From DASRVA01 sp035550715 (GTDB lineage Bacteria > Gemmatimonadota > Gemmatimonadetes > JACCXV01 > JAHWKZ01): 5,542 bases of DNA. The notes under the pieces were generated by a model that saw only the letters and a list, made by a program, of their open reading frames with translations, ran no database searches and was not told where the DNA came from. Shown one piece after another: positions 1 through 5,536 of this stretch. The DNA is taken from NCBI GenBank assembly GCA_035550715.1, contig DASZOP010000074.1, forward strand, positions 1-5,542. Direction: 5' to 3'. The first letter of the stretch is position 1. Every line of letters begins with the position of its first letter. The position numbers were made by a program, and so were the translations under genes.

Positions 1-995
1 CCAGGATGACGTCCCTCGAGCGGATGCGGTTCACGAGCTCGGGGACCGAGGCCGTGATGAGCGCGATCCGGCTCGCGCGTGGCGCGACCGGTCGCGCCCG
101 GATCGTCAAGTTCGCGGGCGGCTACCACGGCCACTCGGACGCGCTCCTGGCCGAGGCCGGGTCGGGGATCGCCACGCTGGGGCTGCCGGGGAGCGCGGGC
201 GTCCCCGAGGCCGCGACCCGCGACACTCTGGTCCTCTCCTACAACGACGCGGCGGGCGTCCGGGAGGCGTTCGACCGCTTCCCGGGCGAGATCGCCGTGG
301 TCGTGGTCGAGCCCGTGGCGGCCAACATGGGCCTCGTCCTGCCGCGGCCGGGCTTCCTGGAATCGCTCCGCGAGACGACCGCCGCCGACGGGGCGCTCCT
401 CCTCTTCGACGAGGTCATCACCGGCTTCCGGGTGGCGCCGGGTGGCGCCCAGGAGCGGTTCGGGGTCGTTCCCGACCTCACCTGCCTGGGCAAGGTCGTC
501 GGCGGAGGCCTCCCGGTCGGCGTCTTCGGAGGCAGGGCCGGGCTCATGCGCCGCGTCGCTCCGGACGGGGACGTCTACCAGGCGGGCACCCTGTCCGGGA
601 ACCCGGTCGCGATGGCGGCCGGCTCGGCGGTCCTCGCCCGGCTCGCCGATCGGGGGACGTACCCGGAGCTCGAGCGCCGGACGGGGCGCCTGGCGGATGG
701 GATCCGGTCGGCGATCGCGGCGGGCCCCGCCGCGGGGCGGGCGAGCGTCGAGACGGTGGCCTCGCTCCTGACCCTCTTCTGGACCCCTTCGCCCCCCCGG
801 GACTACGACGAGGCGCGGACGGGAGACGGAGCCGCCTTCGCGCGGTTCTTCCACGCCATGCTCGAGCAGGGGATTCTCCTTCCCCCCTCGCCGTACGAGG
901 CGTGGTTTCTGACCCTGGCGCACGGCGAAGGGGAGATCGACCGGACGCTCGAGGCCGTCGGGCCGGCCCTGGCGCGGGCTTCGACGGCGGCGTGA
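1..995 (+). CDS. hemL: Glutamate-1-semialdehyde 2,1-aminotransferase, 5'-truncated by window edge
   Basis: This PLP enzyme converts glutamate-1-semialdehyde to 5-aminolevulinate, the last step of the C5 (tRNA-Glu) route to tetrapyrroles, in the cytoplasm. The first complete codon is at base 3. The reading frame is already inside the protein there: the family motif SSGTEAVMSAIRLARG, which helps bind the cofactor phosphate, lies at the very start. Roughly 110 N-terminal residues are therefore missing, and the ATG at base 6 is an internal methionine. Counting from that Met, the cofactor-binding Asp is D135 in DEVITGFR, and the Schiff-base lysine is K163 (codon 492-494) in LTCLGKVVGGGLPVG. The C-terminal block with PPSPYEAWFLTLAH is also typical of HemL rather than of other class III aminotransferases. 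The stop codon overlaps the hemE start (GTGA, 992-995). No frameshift or missing catalytic residue is visible in the part present. Confidence 0.96.
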   Translation, partial: RMTSLERMRFTSSGTEAVMSAIRLARGATGRARIVKFAGGYHGHSDALLAEAGSGIATLGLPGSAGVPEAATRDTLVLSYNDAAGVREAFDRFPGEIAVVVVEPVAANMGLVLPRPGFLESLRETTAADGALLLFDEVITGFRVAPGGAQERFGVVPDLTCLGKVVGGGLPVGVFGGRAGLMRRVAPDGDVYQAGTLSGNPVAMAAGSAVLARLADRGTYPELERRTGRLADGIRSAIAAGPAAGRASVETVASLLTLFWTPSPPRDYDEARTGDGAAFARFFHAMLEQGILLPPSPYEAWFLTLAHGEGEIDRTLEAVGPALARASTAA

Positions 996-2026
996 AGGGC
1001 CGCTTCCTGGAGGCGTGCCGGCGGCAGCCGGTCGACGCCACGCCCGTCTGGTTCATGCGTCAGGCGGGCCGGGCGCTCCCGGAATACCGGGCCATCCGCG
1101 AGCGCCACGCGCTCCTCGACATCGTCGGGCAGCCCGAGCTCTGCGCCGAGGTCACGCTCCAGCCCGTGCGACGGCTGGGCGTGGATGCCGCCATCGTGTT
1201 TGCCGACATCACGCTTCCCCTGGAGGGACTCGGGGTCGACTTCGAGATCCGACCCGGCGTCGGGCCGGTGATCCCGCGGCCCCTGCGGGAACCGGACGAC
1301 GTCGACCGGCTCCGGCCGTTCGACGCCGGCCCCCTGGTCGGCTCGCTGATCGAGGCGCTCGGGTTTCTCCGACGCGAGAGCCCGGTCCCGGTGATCGGCT
1401 TCGCGGGCGCTCCCTTCACGCTGGCTGCGTACCTGATCGAAGGCGGCCCGTCCCGCCAGTTCCTCGAGGTCAAGCGGTTCCTCCATGCCCATCCCGCGGC
1501 CTGGGCGGATCTGATGGGGCGGCTGACAGACGCGACCATCGCCTACCTCGGAGCACAGGCCGCGGCGGGTGCGGAAGCCCTCCAGCTGTTCGATTCCTGG
1601 ATCGGGGCGCTCGCTCCGCGGGAGTATCGGCAGGCCGTTCAACCCCACGTCCGGCGCCTCTTCTCGCAGCTTCCCGCCGTTCCCACCGTCCACTTCGGCA
1701 CCGGCACCGCCGGCCTCCTTCCGGAGCTGGCCGCGGCCGGCGGCGACGTGATCGGCCTCGACTGGCGGATCGACCTCGACCGCGGCTGGGACCTGGTCGG
1801 CGAGCGGGCGGTCCAGGGGAACCTGGATCCCGCCCTGGTCACGGGACCGTGGCCGGCCGTTCGCGCCGGCGCGGACGACGTGCTGGCCCGGGCCGCCGGA
1901 CGGCCGGGGCACGTGTTCAACCTCGGCCACGGCGTCCTTCCCGGGACCCCGGTCGAGAACCTCCGGCGGTTGGTCGACCATGTCCACGAGACGACCGCGC
2001 GGAGCGCGCGCGAGGCAGCCGGGTGA
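992..2026 (+). CDS. hemE: Uroporphyrinogen decarboxylase
   Basis: This cofactor-free cytoplasmic enzyme decarboxylates the four acetate side chains of uroporphyrinogen III to give coproporphyrinogen III. The predicted product is 344 aa, close to the usual 340-360. Both family signatures are present: PVWFMRQAGR near the N-terminus (residues 18-27, including the substrate-binding Arg) and GFAGAPFTLAAYLIEGG around residue 140. Residues expected in the active site are D72 (FADITLPLEGLG), Y147, S202 (LFDSWIGAL) and H313 (FNLGHGVLPGTPVENL). The start is the GTG at 992, which gives the family-typical N-terminus KGRFLEACRRQPVDATPVW and overlaps the hemL stop by four bases. An in-frame ATG at 902 would add 30 residues read entirely from inside hemL. 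No good Shine-Dalgarno sequence precedes 992, so translation probably depends on coupling to hemL. Confidence 0.97.
   Translation: MKGRFLEACRRQPVDATPVWFMRQAGRALPEYRAIRERHALLDIVGQPELCAEVTLQPVRRLGVDAAIVFADITLPLEGLGVDFEIRPGVGPVIPRPLREPDDVDRLRPFDAGPLVGSLIEALGFLRRESPVPVIGFAGAPFTLAAYLIEGGPSRQFLEVKRFLHAHPAAWADLMGRLTDATIAYLGAQAAAGAEALQLFDSWIGALAPREYRQAVQPHVRRLFSQLPAVPTVHFGTGTAGLLPELAAAGGDVIGLDWRIDLDRGWDLVGERAVQGNLDPALVTGPWPAVRAGADDVLARAAGRPGHVFNLGHGVLPGTPVENLRRLVDHVHETTARSAREAAG
2012..2015 (+). promoter_or_regulatory. Short Shine-Dalgarno core (GAGG) for hemH
   Basis: GAGG ends 7 bases before the GTG at 2023. It lies inside the end of hemE and supports choosing 2023 as the hemH start, together with the family-typical N-terminus that follows. 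Confidence 0.5.
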
Positions 2027-2943
2027 GCGAGGGCGTCCTCGTCATGGCCTACGGGACGCCGCGCCGTCTCGAGGAGGTGGAGGCGTACTACACCCACATC
2101 CGTCGCGGAAGCCCGCCCCCCGAGGCGCTCCTCGAGGAGCTCCTCGGGCGCTATCGCGCGGTGGGGGGACCGACCCGCCTGAACCGGATCACGCGCGAGC
2201 AGGCGGATGGCCTCGCGCTCACGCTCCGAGCGCGGGGCGTCCGCGTCCCGGTGGCGGTCGGCTTCAAGCACGTGGCCCCCTTCGTCGGCGATGCGGTCCG
2301 GGAACTGGTTCATGCGGGCGCCCGTCGCGTGGTCGGGCTGGTCCTCGCTCCCCACTACTCGACCCGCTCGATCGCCGAGTACGAGCGCTCCGCCCGTGAC
2401 GCGGCCCCGGCCGGCGTGGAGGTCGAGGTCGTCTCGAGCTGGCACGACCATCCGGGCCTGATCGCGTTCCTCGCGGGCCGGCTCCGGCCGGCGCTCGACC
2501 GGGCCGGCGCCGATCCGCACGTCCTCTTCACCGCGCACTCGGTTCCGGCGCGCGTCCTGGAGGACGGAGATCCCTACCCGGCGCAGCTCCGCGAGACGAG
2601 CGAGCTCGTGGCCCGGGCGGCCGGCGCCCCGCGGTGGAGCTTCGCCTATCAGAGCGCGGGCCGGACCGACGAGCCGTGGCTCGGCCCCGACGTCCTGGAC
2701 GCGATCGCCGGCCTCGCCAGACGAGGCGAAAAAGAGGTCGTGGTTCAGGCGATCGGGTTCGTGGCCGACCACCTGGAGATCCTCTACGACCTCGACCTGG
2801 AGGCGCGCCAGGCCGCCGAGCGGCTGGGACTCACGTTCGCCCGGACCGACATGCCGAACGCGGATCCCGACTTCGTGGCCGCGCTCGCGGACCTGGTCGC
2901 GCGACGGCTCGCCGCTCCCGCGGAAGGGACCGCCGGTCCTTGA
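2023..2943 (+). CDS. hemH: Ferrochelatase, Bacillus/coproporphyrin type
   Basis: This enzyme inserts Fe2+ into a porphyrin: coproporphyrin III in CpfC-type enzymes, protoporphyrin IX in classical HemH. The product is 306 aa, close to the roughly 310 aa of the B. subtilis enzyme. The N-terminus reads GVLVMAYGTP with Y10, followed by EAYYTHIRRGSPPPEALLEEL, very close to the Bacillus pattern. The conserved metal-site His is H172 in FTAHSVP. The conserved Glu is E252 in AIGFVADHLEILYD, about 80 residues later as in the family. There is no cysteine in the protein, so it cannot carry the [2Fe-2S] cluster found in some ferrochelatases. The start is the GTG at 2023, which overlaps the hemE stop (GTGA). 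The preference for coproporphyrin is an inference from the YGTP motif and the gene order hemE-hemH-hemY; protoporphyrin as substrate is not excluded. An alternative gene symbol is cpfC. Confidence 0.95.
   Translation: MSEGVLVMAYGTPRRLEEVEAYYTHIRRGSPPPEALLEELLGRYRAVGGPTRLNRITREQADGLALTLRARGVRVPVAVGFKHVAPFVGDAVRELVHAGARRVVGLVLAPHYSTRSIAEYERSARDAAPAGVEVEVVSSWHDHPGLIAFLAGRLRPALDRAGADPHVLFTAHSVPARVLEDGDPYPAQLRETSELVARAAGAPRWSFAYQSAGRTDEPWLGPDVLDAIAGLARRGEKEVVVQAIGFVADHLEILYDLDLEARQAAERLGLTFARTDMPNADPDFVAALADLVARRLAAPAEGTAGP
2922..2929 (+). promoter_or_regulatory. Probable ribosome binding site (GGAAGGGA) for hemY
   Basis: This purine-rich tract ends 10 bases before the TTG at 2940 and lies within the end of hemH. 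It supports a TTG start at that position, although the match to the anti-SD sequence is imperfect. Confidence 0.5.
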
Positions 2944-4328
2944 GGGTCGCGGTGGTCGGCGGCGGCGTGACGGGCCTGGTGGCCGCCCGCGAGCTCACCG
3001 GCTCGGGCCGCGAGGTCATCCTCCTGGAGGCGGCCGATCGCGCGGGGGGCGTGGTCGGGACGGTGAGGCGGGACGGGTTCCTGATCGAGACCGGCCCGGA
3101 GTCGTTCGTGACGCGGAAGCCGGCTCTCCTCGACCTCTGCCGGGAGCTCGGGCTCTCCGCGGAGATCGTCCACGGCGAGGCCGGCCGGACCCTGGTGTAC
3201 GCGCGGGGGGCCCTGCGTCCCCTCCCCGGCGGGTTCTCTCTCCTGTCGACCCGGCCCGGGCCTCTCCTCGCGAGCGGCATCCTCTCCCCGCGCGAAAAGG
3301 CGCGCATGGCGCTCGATCTCGTCCTGCCGCCGAGCCGGATCGAGGCCGACGCCTCGCTGGGGCTGGTGGTCGGCCGGCGGCTTGGCCGGGCCGCGCTCGA
3401 CCGGCTGGTGGCGCCGCTGGCGGCCGGGATCTACGGCGCGGACCCGGACCGGATGAGCCTTGCCGCCACCTTCCCCGAGCTCCTCGAGGCGGCCCGGCGG
3501 GGGTCGCTTCTCCGTCGCGGCGATCGAAGCCGGGGCGCGGACGGCGAGACCCGGGCGTCCTTCGCCACGCTGCGGGGCGGGCTCGGGACGCTCGTCGACC
3601 GGCTGGCCGGGGACCTGAAAGGCGCCGGGCTCCGGACCGGGATCCGCGTCGAGCGCGTACTCCGTGAGGGAGAAGGATGGCGTCTGGAGCCACGAAGACT
3701 GGACCCGGTCCACGCGGAACGAGTCCTCCTGGCCGTGCCGGCGGCCGAAGCGGCTCGGATCCTGGCCCTCGAATCCCCCGCCGCGGCCCGCATCCTGGCG
3801 GGCTTCCGGCGGATCTCGACCGCCGTCGTGACGTTCGCCTACGCCGCCGCCGACGTGGGCGGCCCCGAGGGCAACGGGTTCGTGGTCGCCCGGGACGCCG
3901 GTCTTCCGATCACGGCGTGCACGTTTTCCTCCTCGAAGTGGCCCGGCCGCGCCCCCGAGGGCCGGGCCCTCGTCCGGGTGTACCTCGGTCGCGCCGACGA
4001 TCCGCTCGAACCGGGGGGCGCCGGCGAGGAGCTGATCGTCCGCGCGCGGGCGGGTCTGGAGGCCGCGACCGGCTGGAGCGCGGCGCCCCTCTTCTCGATG
4101 CTCCACTTGGCGGACGACTCGATGCCGCAGTACGACGTCGGACACCTCGACCGGGTCCGCGAGCTCGAGCGGGCGCTGGAGTCCCTGCCCGGGGTCGCCG
4201 TCGCCGGCGCCGACTACCGCGGGGTCGGACTCGCCGACTGCGCGGCCCAGGGGCGGGCGGCGGCCCGGCGTCTCATCGGCTATCATGGGGCCCGGACCGA
4301 GCGGGACCACCGACCTCGAAAGGAGTGA
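2940..4328 (+). CDS. hemY: Oxygen-dependent protoporphyrinogen/coproporphyrinogen oxidase (FAD)
   Basis: This flavoprotein oxidises a porphyrinogen by six electrons: coproporphyrinogen III to coproporphyrin III in CgoX-type enzymes, protoporphyrinogen IX in others. The product is 462 aa, near the 470 aa of B. subtilis HemY. The N-terminus begins directly with the FAD-binding strand and loop (VAVVGGGVTGLVAAREL, glycines from residue 7), followed by the acidic residue in LLEAADRAGG and the family block LIETGPESFVT. Further family blocks are CTFSSSKWPGRAPEGRAL and, at the C-terminus, the FAD-contacting VAGADYRGVGLADC. The start is the TTG at 2940, which overlaps the hemH stop as TTGA. The next in-frame candidate, GTG at 2952, would remove most of the first Rossmann strand. 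The protein ends with a short, charged, non-conserved tail. Its position after hemE-hemH matches the Bacillus hemEHY order; an alternative symbol is cgoX. The choice between the two substrates is not settled by this sequence alone. Confidence 0.95.
   Translation: MRVAVVGGGVTGLVAARELTGSGREVILLEAADRAGGVVGTVRRDGFLIETGPESFVTRKPALLDLCRELGLSAEIVHGEAGRTLVYARGALRPLPGGFSLLSTRPGPLLASGILSPREKARMALDLVLPPSRIEADASLGLVVGRRLGRAALDRLVAPLAAGIYGADPDRMSLAATFPELLEAARRGSLLRRGDRSRGADGETRASFATLRGGLGTLVDRLAGDLKGAGLRTGIRVERVLREGEGWRLEPRRLDPVHAERVLLAVPAAEAARILALESPAAARILAGFRRISTAVVTFAYAAADVGGPEGNGFVVARDAGLPITACTFSSSKWPGRAPEGRALVRVYLGRADDPLEPGGAGEELIVRARAGLEAATGWSAAPLFSMLHLADDSMPQYDVGHLDRVRELERALESLPGVAVAGADYRGVGLADCAAQGRAAARRLIGYHGARTERDHRPRKE
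4319..4325 (+). promoter_or_regulatory. Strong Shine-Dalgarno (AAAGGAG) deciding the start at 4333
   Basis: AAAGGAG lies in the last codons of hemY, directly before its TGA stop (4326-4328), and sits 7 bases upstream of the GTG at 4333. It is the best ribosome binding site in the window. It favours the GTG at 4333 over the in-frame ATG at 4285, which has no purine tract before it. Confidence 0.8.
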
Positions 4329-4332
4329 CGCC

Positions 4333-4647
4333 GTGGGGTTCCTGAAACGGCTCGTGATGGGTCGCTGGATCGCACGCTGGCTTCTGCGCGGGAGCCCGCT
4401 GGCCGTGGCGCTGAAGCTGGGGGGTGTGGCCCTGTGGGGGGTCTGGCGCTGGCGACGCGAGGAGCGCCGCCGGAGGCTGGAAGACCGGCGGAAGGAGATC
4501 GACGCCGATTACGAGGTCGTGCCGCCGGGCCGCCTCGAGACGGGAACCGCCAGGAACCCGTCCGAACCGCAGGGGTATGGGCCGGACAACGCCTCCCGGG
4601 CGCACCGGGAATCCATTCGTTCCGACCCTCGAGAGGAGACCTTATGA
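4333..4647 (+). CDS. Small basic protein with one hydrophobic segment, function unknown
   Basis: I do not recognise this 104-aa product. Starting from the GTG at 4333 it has an amphipathic, Arg/Trp-rich N-terminus (about residues 1-20). A short hydrophobic stretch follows (about 22-38, PLAVALKLGGVALWGVW), then a strongly basic cluster (39-54, mostly Arg with a few Glu). An IDADYEVVPP motif lies around residues 56-65, and the last 40 residues are polar and probably disordered. This could be a single-pass or peripheral inner-membrane protein with its basic C-terminal part in the cytoplasm, but the segment is short and interrupted by a Lys, so membrane insertion is uncertain. It starts four bases after the hemY stop and its own stop overlaps the next start (ATGA, 4644-4647), so it reads as part of the same operon. 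High-GC codon use matches its neighbours. An unrelated housekeeping role and a role linked to haem synthesis are both possible. Confidence 0.72.
   Translation: MGFLKRLVMGRWIARWLLRGSPLAVALKLGGVALWGVWRWRREERRRRLEDRRKEIDADYEVVPPGRLETGTARNPSEPQGYGPDNASRAHRESIRSDPREETL
4634..4638 (+). promoter_or_regulatory. Shine-Dalgarno (AGGAG) for the secreted protein gene
   Basis: AGGAG within a longer purine run (4631-4639) ends 5 bases before the ATG at 4644. It fixes that ATG as the start, in agreement with the signal peptide that begins there. Confidence 0.8.
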
Positions 4648-5402
4648 ACCGATTCACGAGCCTGCTGGCTGTGCTGGCGCTCCTGGCATTCGCCGGGCCG
4701 GTCGCCGCGCAGGAAGAGACCCCTCCCGCGGCGGAGGAGACCCCGGATACGGTGGCGCCGGAGACCCCGGACGCCATGGCGCCGGAGACGCCGGACACGC
4801 CGGACACCACCGAGGTGGCGTCCACCCACGATTGGGAGTTCTCGCTCCAGCCCAACGAGACGGCGCAGGACGCGACCGCCGTGGTCATGGTGACGGAGGG
4901 AGACCCCGAGAACACGTTCGTCGTGGAGGTCACCGGGCTGCCGCCGGTCGACGAGCTGGATACGCCCGAGCGTGACGTCAACGCCTATACCGTCTGGATC
5001 GCGCCCAGCAAGGAGAAGGTCCGGGAGTCGACGCTGGCGGGATCGCTGACCGTGGACGCCGAGGGAAGCGCCAAGTTCGAGGGCTCGACCGCCCTCGACG
5101 CGTTCGGCGTCCTGATCCTGGCGACGGAGAACGGCGCCCCGACCGAGCTGGTCGGGACGCCCGTCCTGACCGGCATTCCGGCCCCCGAGGCGGCGGCCGA
5201 GCCGAGCGTGGCGCCGGAGCCCGGTGTCGAGCCCGAGCCGGGCGTGGCGCCCGAGCCCGGGATGGAGCCGGGCGTCGAGCCCGAGCCGGAGCCGGCTGTC
5301 GAACCGGAGCCGGAGGTCGCGCCGGAGCCGGACGTGGCGCCCGAGCCCGAAACGTACCCCGAGCCCGGGGCCGAGCCCCAGCCGGAAACGCCCCAGGGCT
5401 GA
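4644..5402 (+). CDS. Secreted protein with RskA-like domain and Pro-Glu repeat tail
   Basis: The product is 252 aa and I cannot assign a function. Residues 1-22 form a clear Sec signal peptide: N3/R3-type charged start, hydrophobic core LLAVLALLAFAG, and AxA-type cleavage after VAA before QEE. There is no lipobox and no cysteine anywhere. Residues 23-59 are an acidic Thr/Pro linker with ETPD repeated every 8 residues. Residues 60-178 look folded and beta-rich. The stretch with NAYTVWIAPSK, then a G-S-L-T-V-D-A-E-G-S-A turn, then FGVLILATENGAPTELVGTPV resembles in layout the C-terminal extracytoplasmic domain of RskA-type anti-sigma factors; this is weak similarity by eye. Residues 179-252 are a tail with 24 Pro and 19 Glu in 74 residues and no Lys or Arg. 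No C-terminal anchor or LPXTG motif is seen, and no sigma factor is adjacent. The ATG overlaps the preceding stop (ATGA) and the gene is followed by the operon terminator. An envelope or periplasmic location is likely. Confidence 0.85.
   Translation: MNRFTSLLAVLALLAFAGPVAAQEETPPAAEETPDTVAPETPDAMAPETPDTPDTTEVASTHDWEFSLQPNETAQDATAVVMVTEGDPENTFVVEVTGLPPVDELDTPERDVNAYTVWIAPSKEKVRESTLAGSLTVDAEGSAKFEGSTALDAFGVLILATENGAPTELVGTPVLTGIPAPEAAAEPSVAPEPGVEPEPGVAPEPGMEPGVEPEPEPAVEPEPEVAPEPDVAPEPETYPEPGAEPQPETPQG
4737..4796 (+). repeat. 24-bp in-frame repeat, about 2.5 copies (ETPD linker)
   Basis: The codons for ETPD recur at residues 32, 40 and 48 of the secreted protein, with TVAP and AMAP between them. 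This gives an 8-residue period that is also nearly repeated at DNA level. It forms the acidic, proline-rich linker between the signal peptide and the folded domain. Confidence 0.7.
5208..5387 (+). repeat. Degenerate 18-bp tandem repeat encoding Pro-Glu hexapeptides
   Basis: Within the tail of the secreted protein the unit V-A/E-P-E-P-G/D/E recurs about nine times (for example VAPEPG, VEPEPG, VAPEPG, later VEPEPE, VAPEPD, VAPEPE). It is broken twice by short irregular pieces (MEPG and an extra PA). The DNA follows with GAGCC/GGAGCC steps. Such repeats usually form stiff extended chains and can change copy number by slippage; both points are inference here. Confidence 0.8.
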
Positions 5403-5418
5403 TCGATCCGAACACCGA

Positions 5419-5434
5419 CGCGCGGTTCCGCGCG
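5419..5434. other. Small inverted repeat between stop codon and terminator
   Basis: CGCGCGG and CCGCGCG flank a 2-base centre, so RNA could form a short GC hairpin with about six pairs and a four-base loop. It lies 16 bases after the stop codon at 5402 and just before the terminator hairpin. It has no T tract of its own. It may stabilise the 3' end of the transcript or be a chance product of high GC content. Confidence 0.35.
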
Positions 5435-5436
5435 GG

Positions 5437-5470
5437 GAGCCGCCCCTCTTCCGGGGGCGGCTCTTTTTTT
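5437..5470 (+). terminator. Rho-independent terminator of the haem operon
   Basis: A perfect 10-bp stem (GAGCCGCCCC at 5437-5446 pairs with GGGGCGGCTC at 5454-5463) closes a 7-base loop and is followed directly by seven T residues (5464-5470). The stem is very GC-rich. It begins 34 bases after the stop of the last gene, and no other terminator is seen between the genes upstream. This fits one transcript running from hemL or earlier to here. On the opposite strand the hairpin is not followed by a T tract, so it should act only in this direction. Confidence 0.93.
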
Positions 5471-5480
5471 GGGCGGACGC

Positions 5481-5510
5481 TTGACAGGCCCGCGTGCCGT
5501 CCCCTATGAT
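5481..5510 (+). promoter_or_regulatory. Sigma-70-type promoter, TTGACA-N18-TATGAT
   Basis: A consensus -35 hexamer TTGACA (5481-5486) and a -10 hexamer TATGAT (5505-5510, one mismatch to TATAAT) are separated by 18 bases. Transcription would be expected to start near 5517. The promoter begins ten bases after the terminator T tract and points out of the right edge of the window. In such GC-rich DNA a near-consensus pair is unlikely to be accidental. Confidence 0.87.
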
Positions 5511-5511
5511 G

Positions 5512-5536
5512 TGGGGCCAAGTGGGAAGAAGTGGGA
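5512..5536 (+). promoter_or_regulatory. Three TGGGN boxes, putative MraZ operator
   Basis: TGGGG (5512-5516), TGGGA (5522-5526) and TGGGA (5532-5536) are direct repeats separated by exactly 5 bases, giving a 10-bp period on one DNA face. This is the arrangement reported for the binding site of MraZ, which represses its own gene and the dcw cluster in Escherichia coli. The first box sits between the -10 hexamer and the expected transcription start; the other two lie in the first transcribed bases, where bound protein could block initiation. The regulated gene, predicted to be mraZ, would begin shortly after base 5542 and is not visible. Confidence 0.8.

Noticed and set aside
1015..2022. The 5' extension of the ferrochelatase reading frame back to 1015
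   Set aside because: The translated extension is low-complexity Arg/Pro/Ala sequence read out of frame from hemE. Recognisable ferrochelatase begins exactly at the GTG at 2023.
2634..2939. The 5' extension of the hemY frame to an ATG at 2634, suggesting a hemH-hemY fusion
   Set aside because: The extension overlaps hemH in another frame and shows no conserved sequence. The FAD-binding strand starts directly after the TTG at 2940.
544..4310. Long open frames on the minus strand (for example 803-1987, 1639-2772 and 2784-4310)
   Set aside because: They lie opposite well-recognised haem genes. High GC content removes stop codons in the other frames, and their translations are Arg/Pro/Gly-rich with no family motifs.
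4285..4332. ATG at 4285 as start of the small basic protein
   Set aside because: It would overlap hemY by 44 bases and has no ribosome binding site, whereas the GTG at 4333 has AAAGGAG at 7 bases.
4434..4643. An N-terminal extension of the secreted protein from 4434
   Set aside because: It would bury the signal peptide in the middle of the protein. The ATG at 4644 has a good ribosome binding site and begins the signal peptide.
5178..5402. A TonB-like protein, because of the Pro-Glu repeats
   Set aside because: There is no N-terminal membrane anchor kept after the signal peptide, no Pro-Lys repeats and no TonB C-terminal domain; the protein ends in the repeat tail.
4644..5402. A lipoprotein or sortase-anchored surface protein
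   Set aside because: There is no cysteine in the protein, so no lipobox, and no LPXTG motif or C-terminal hydrophobic segment.
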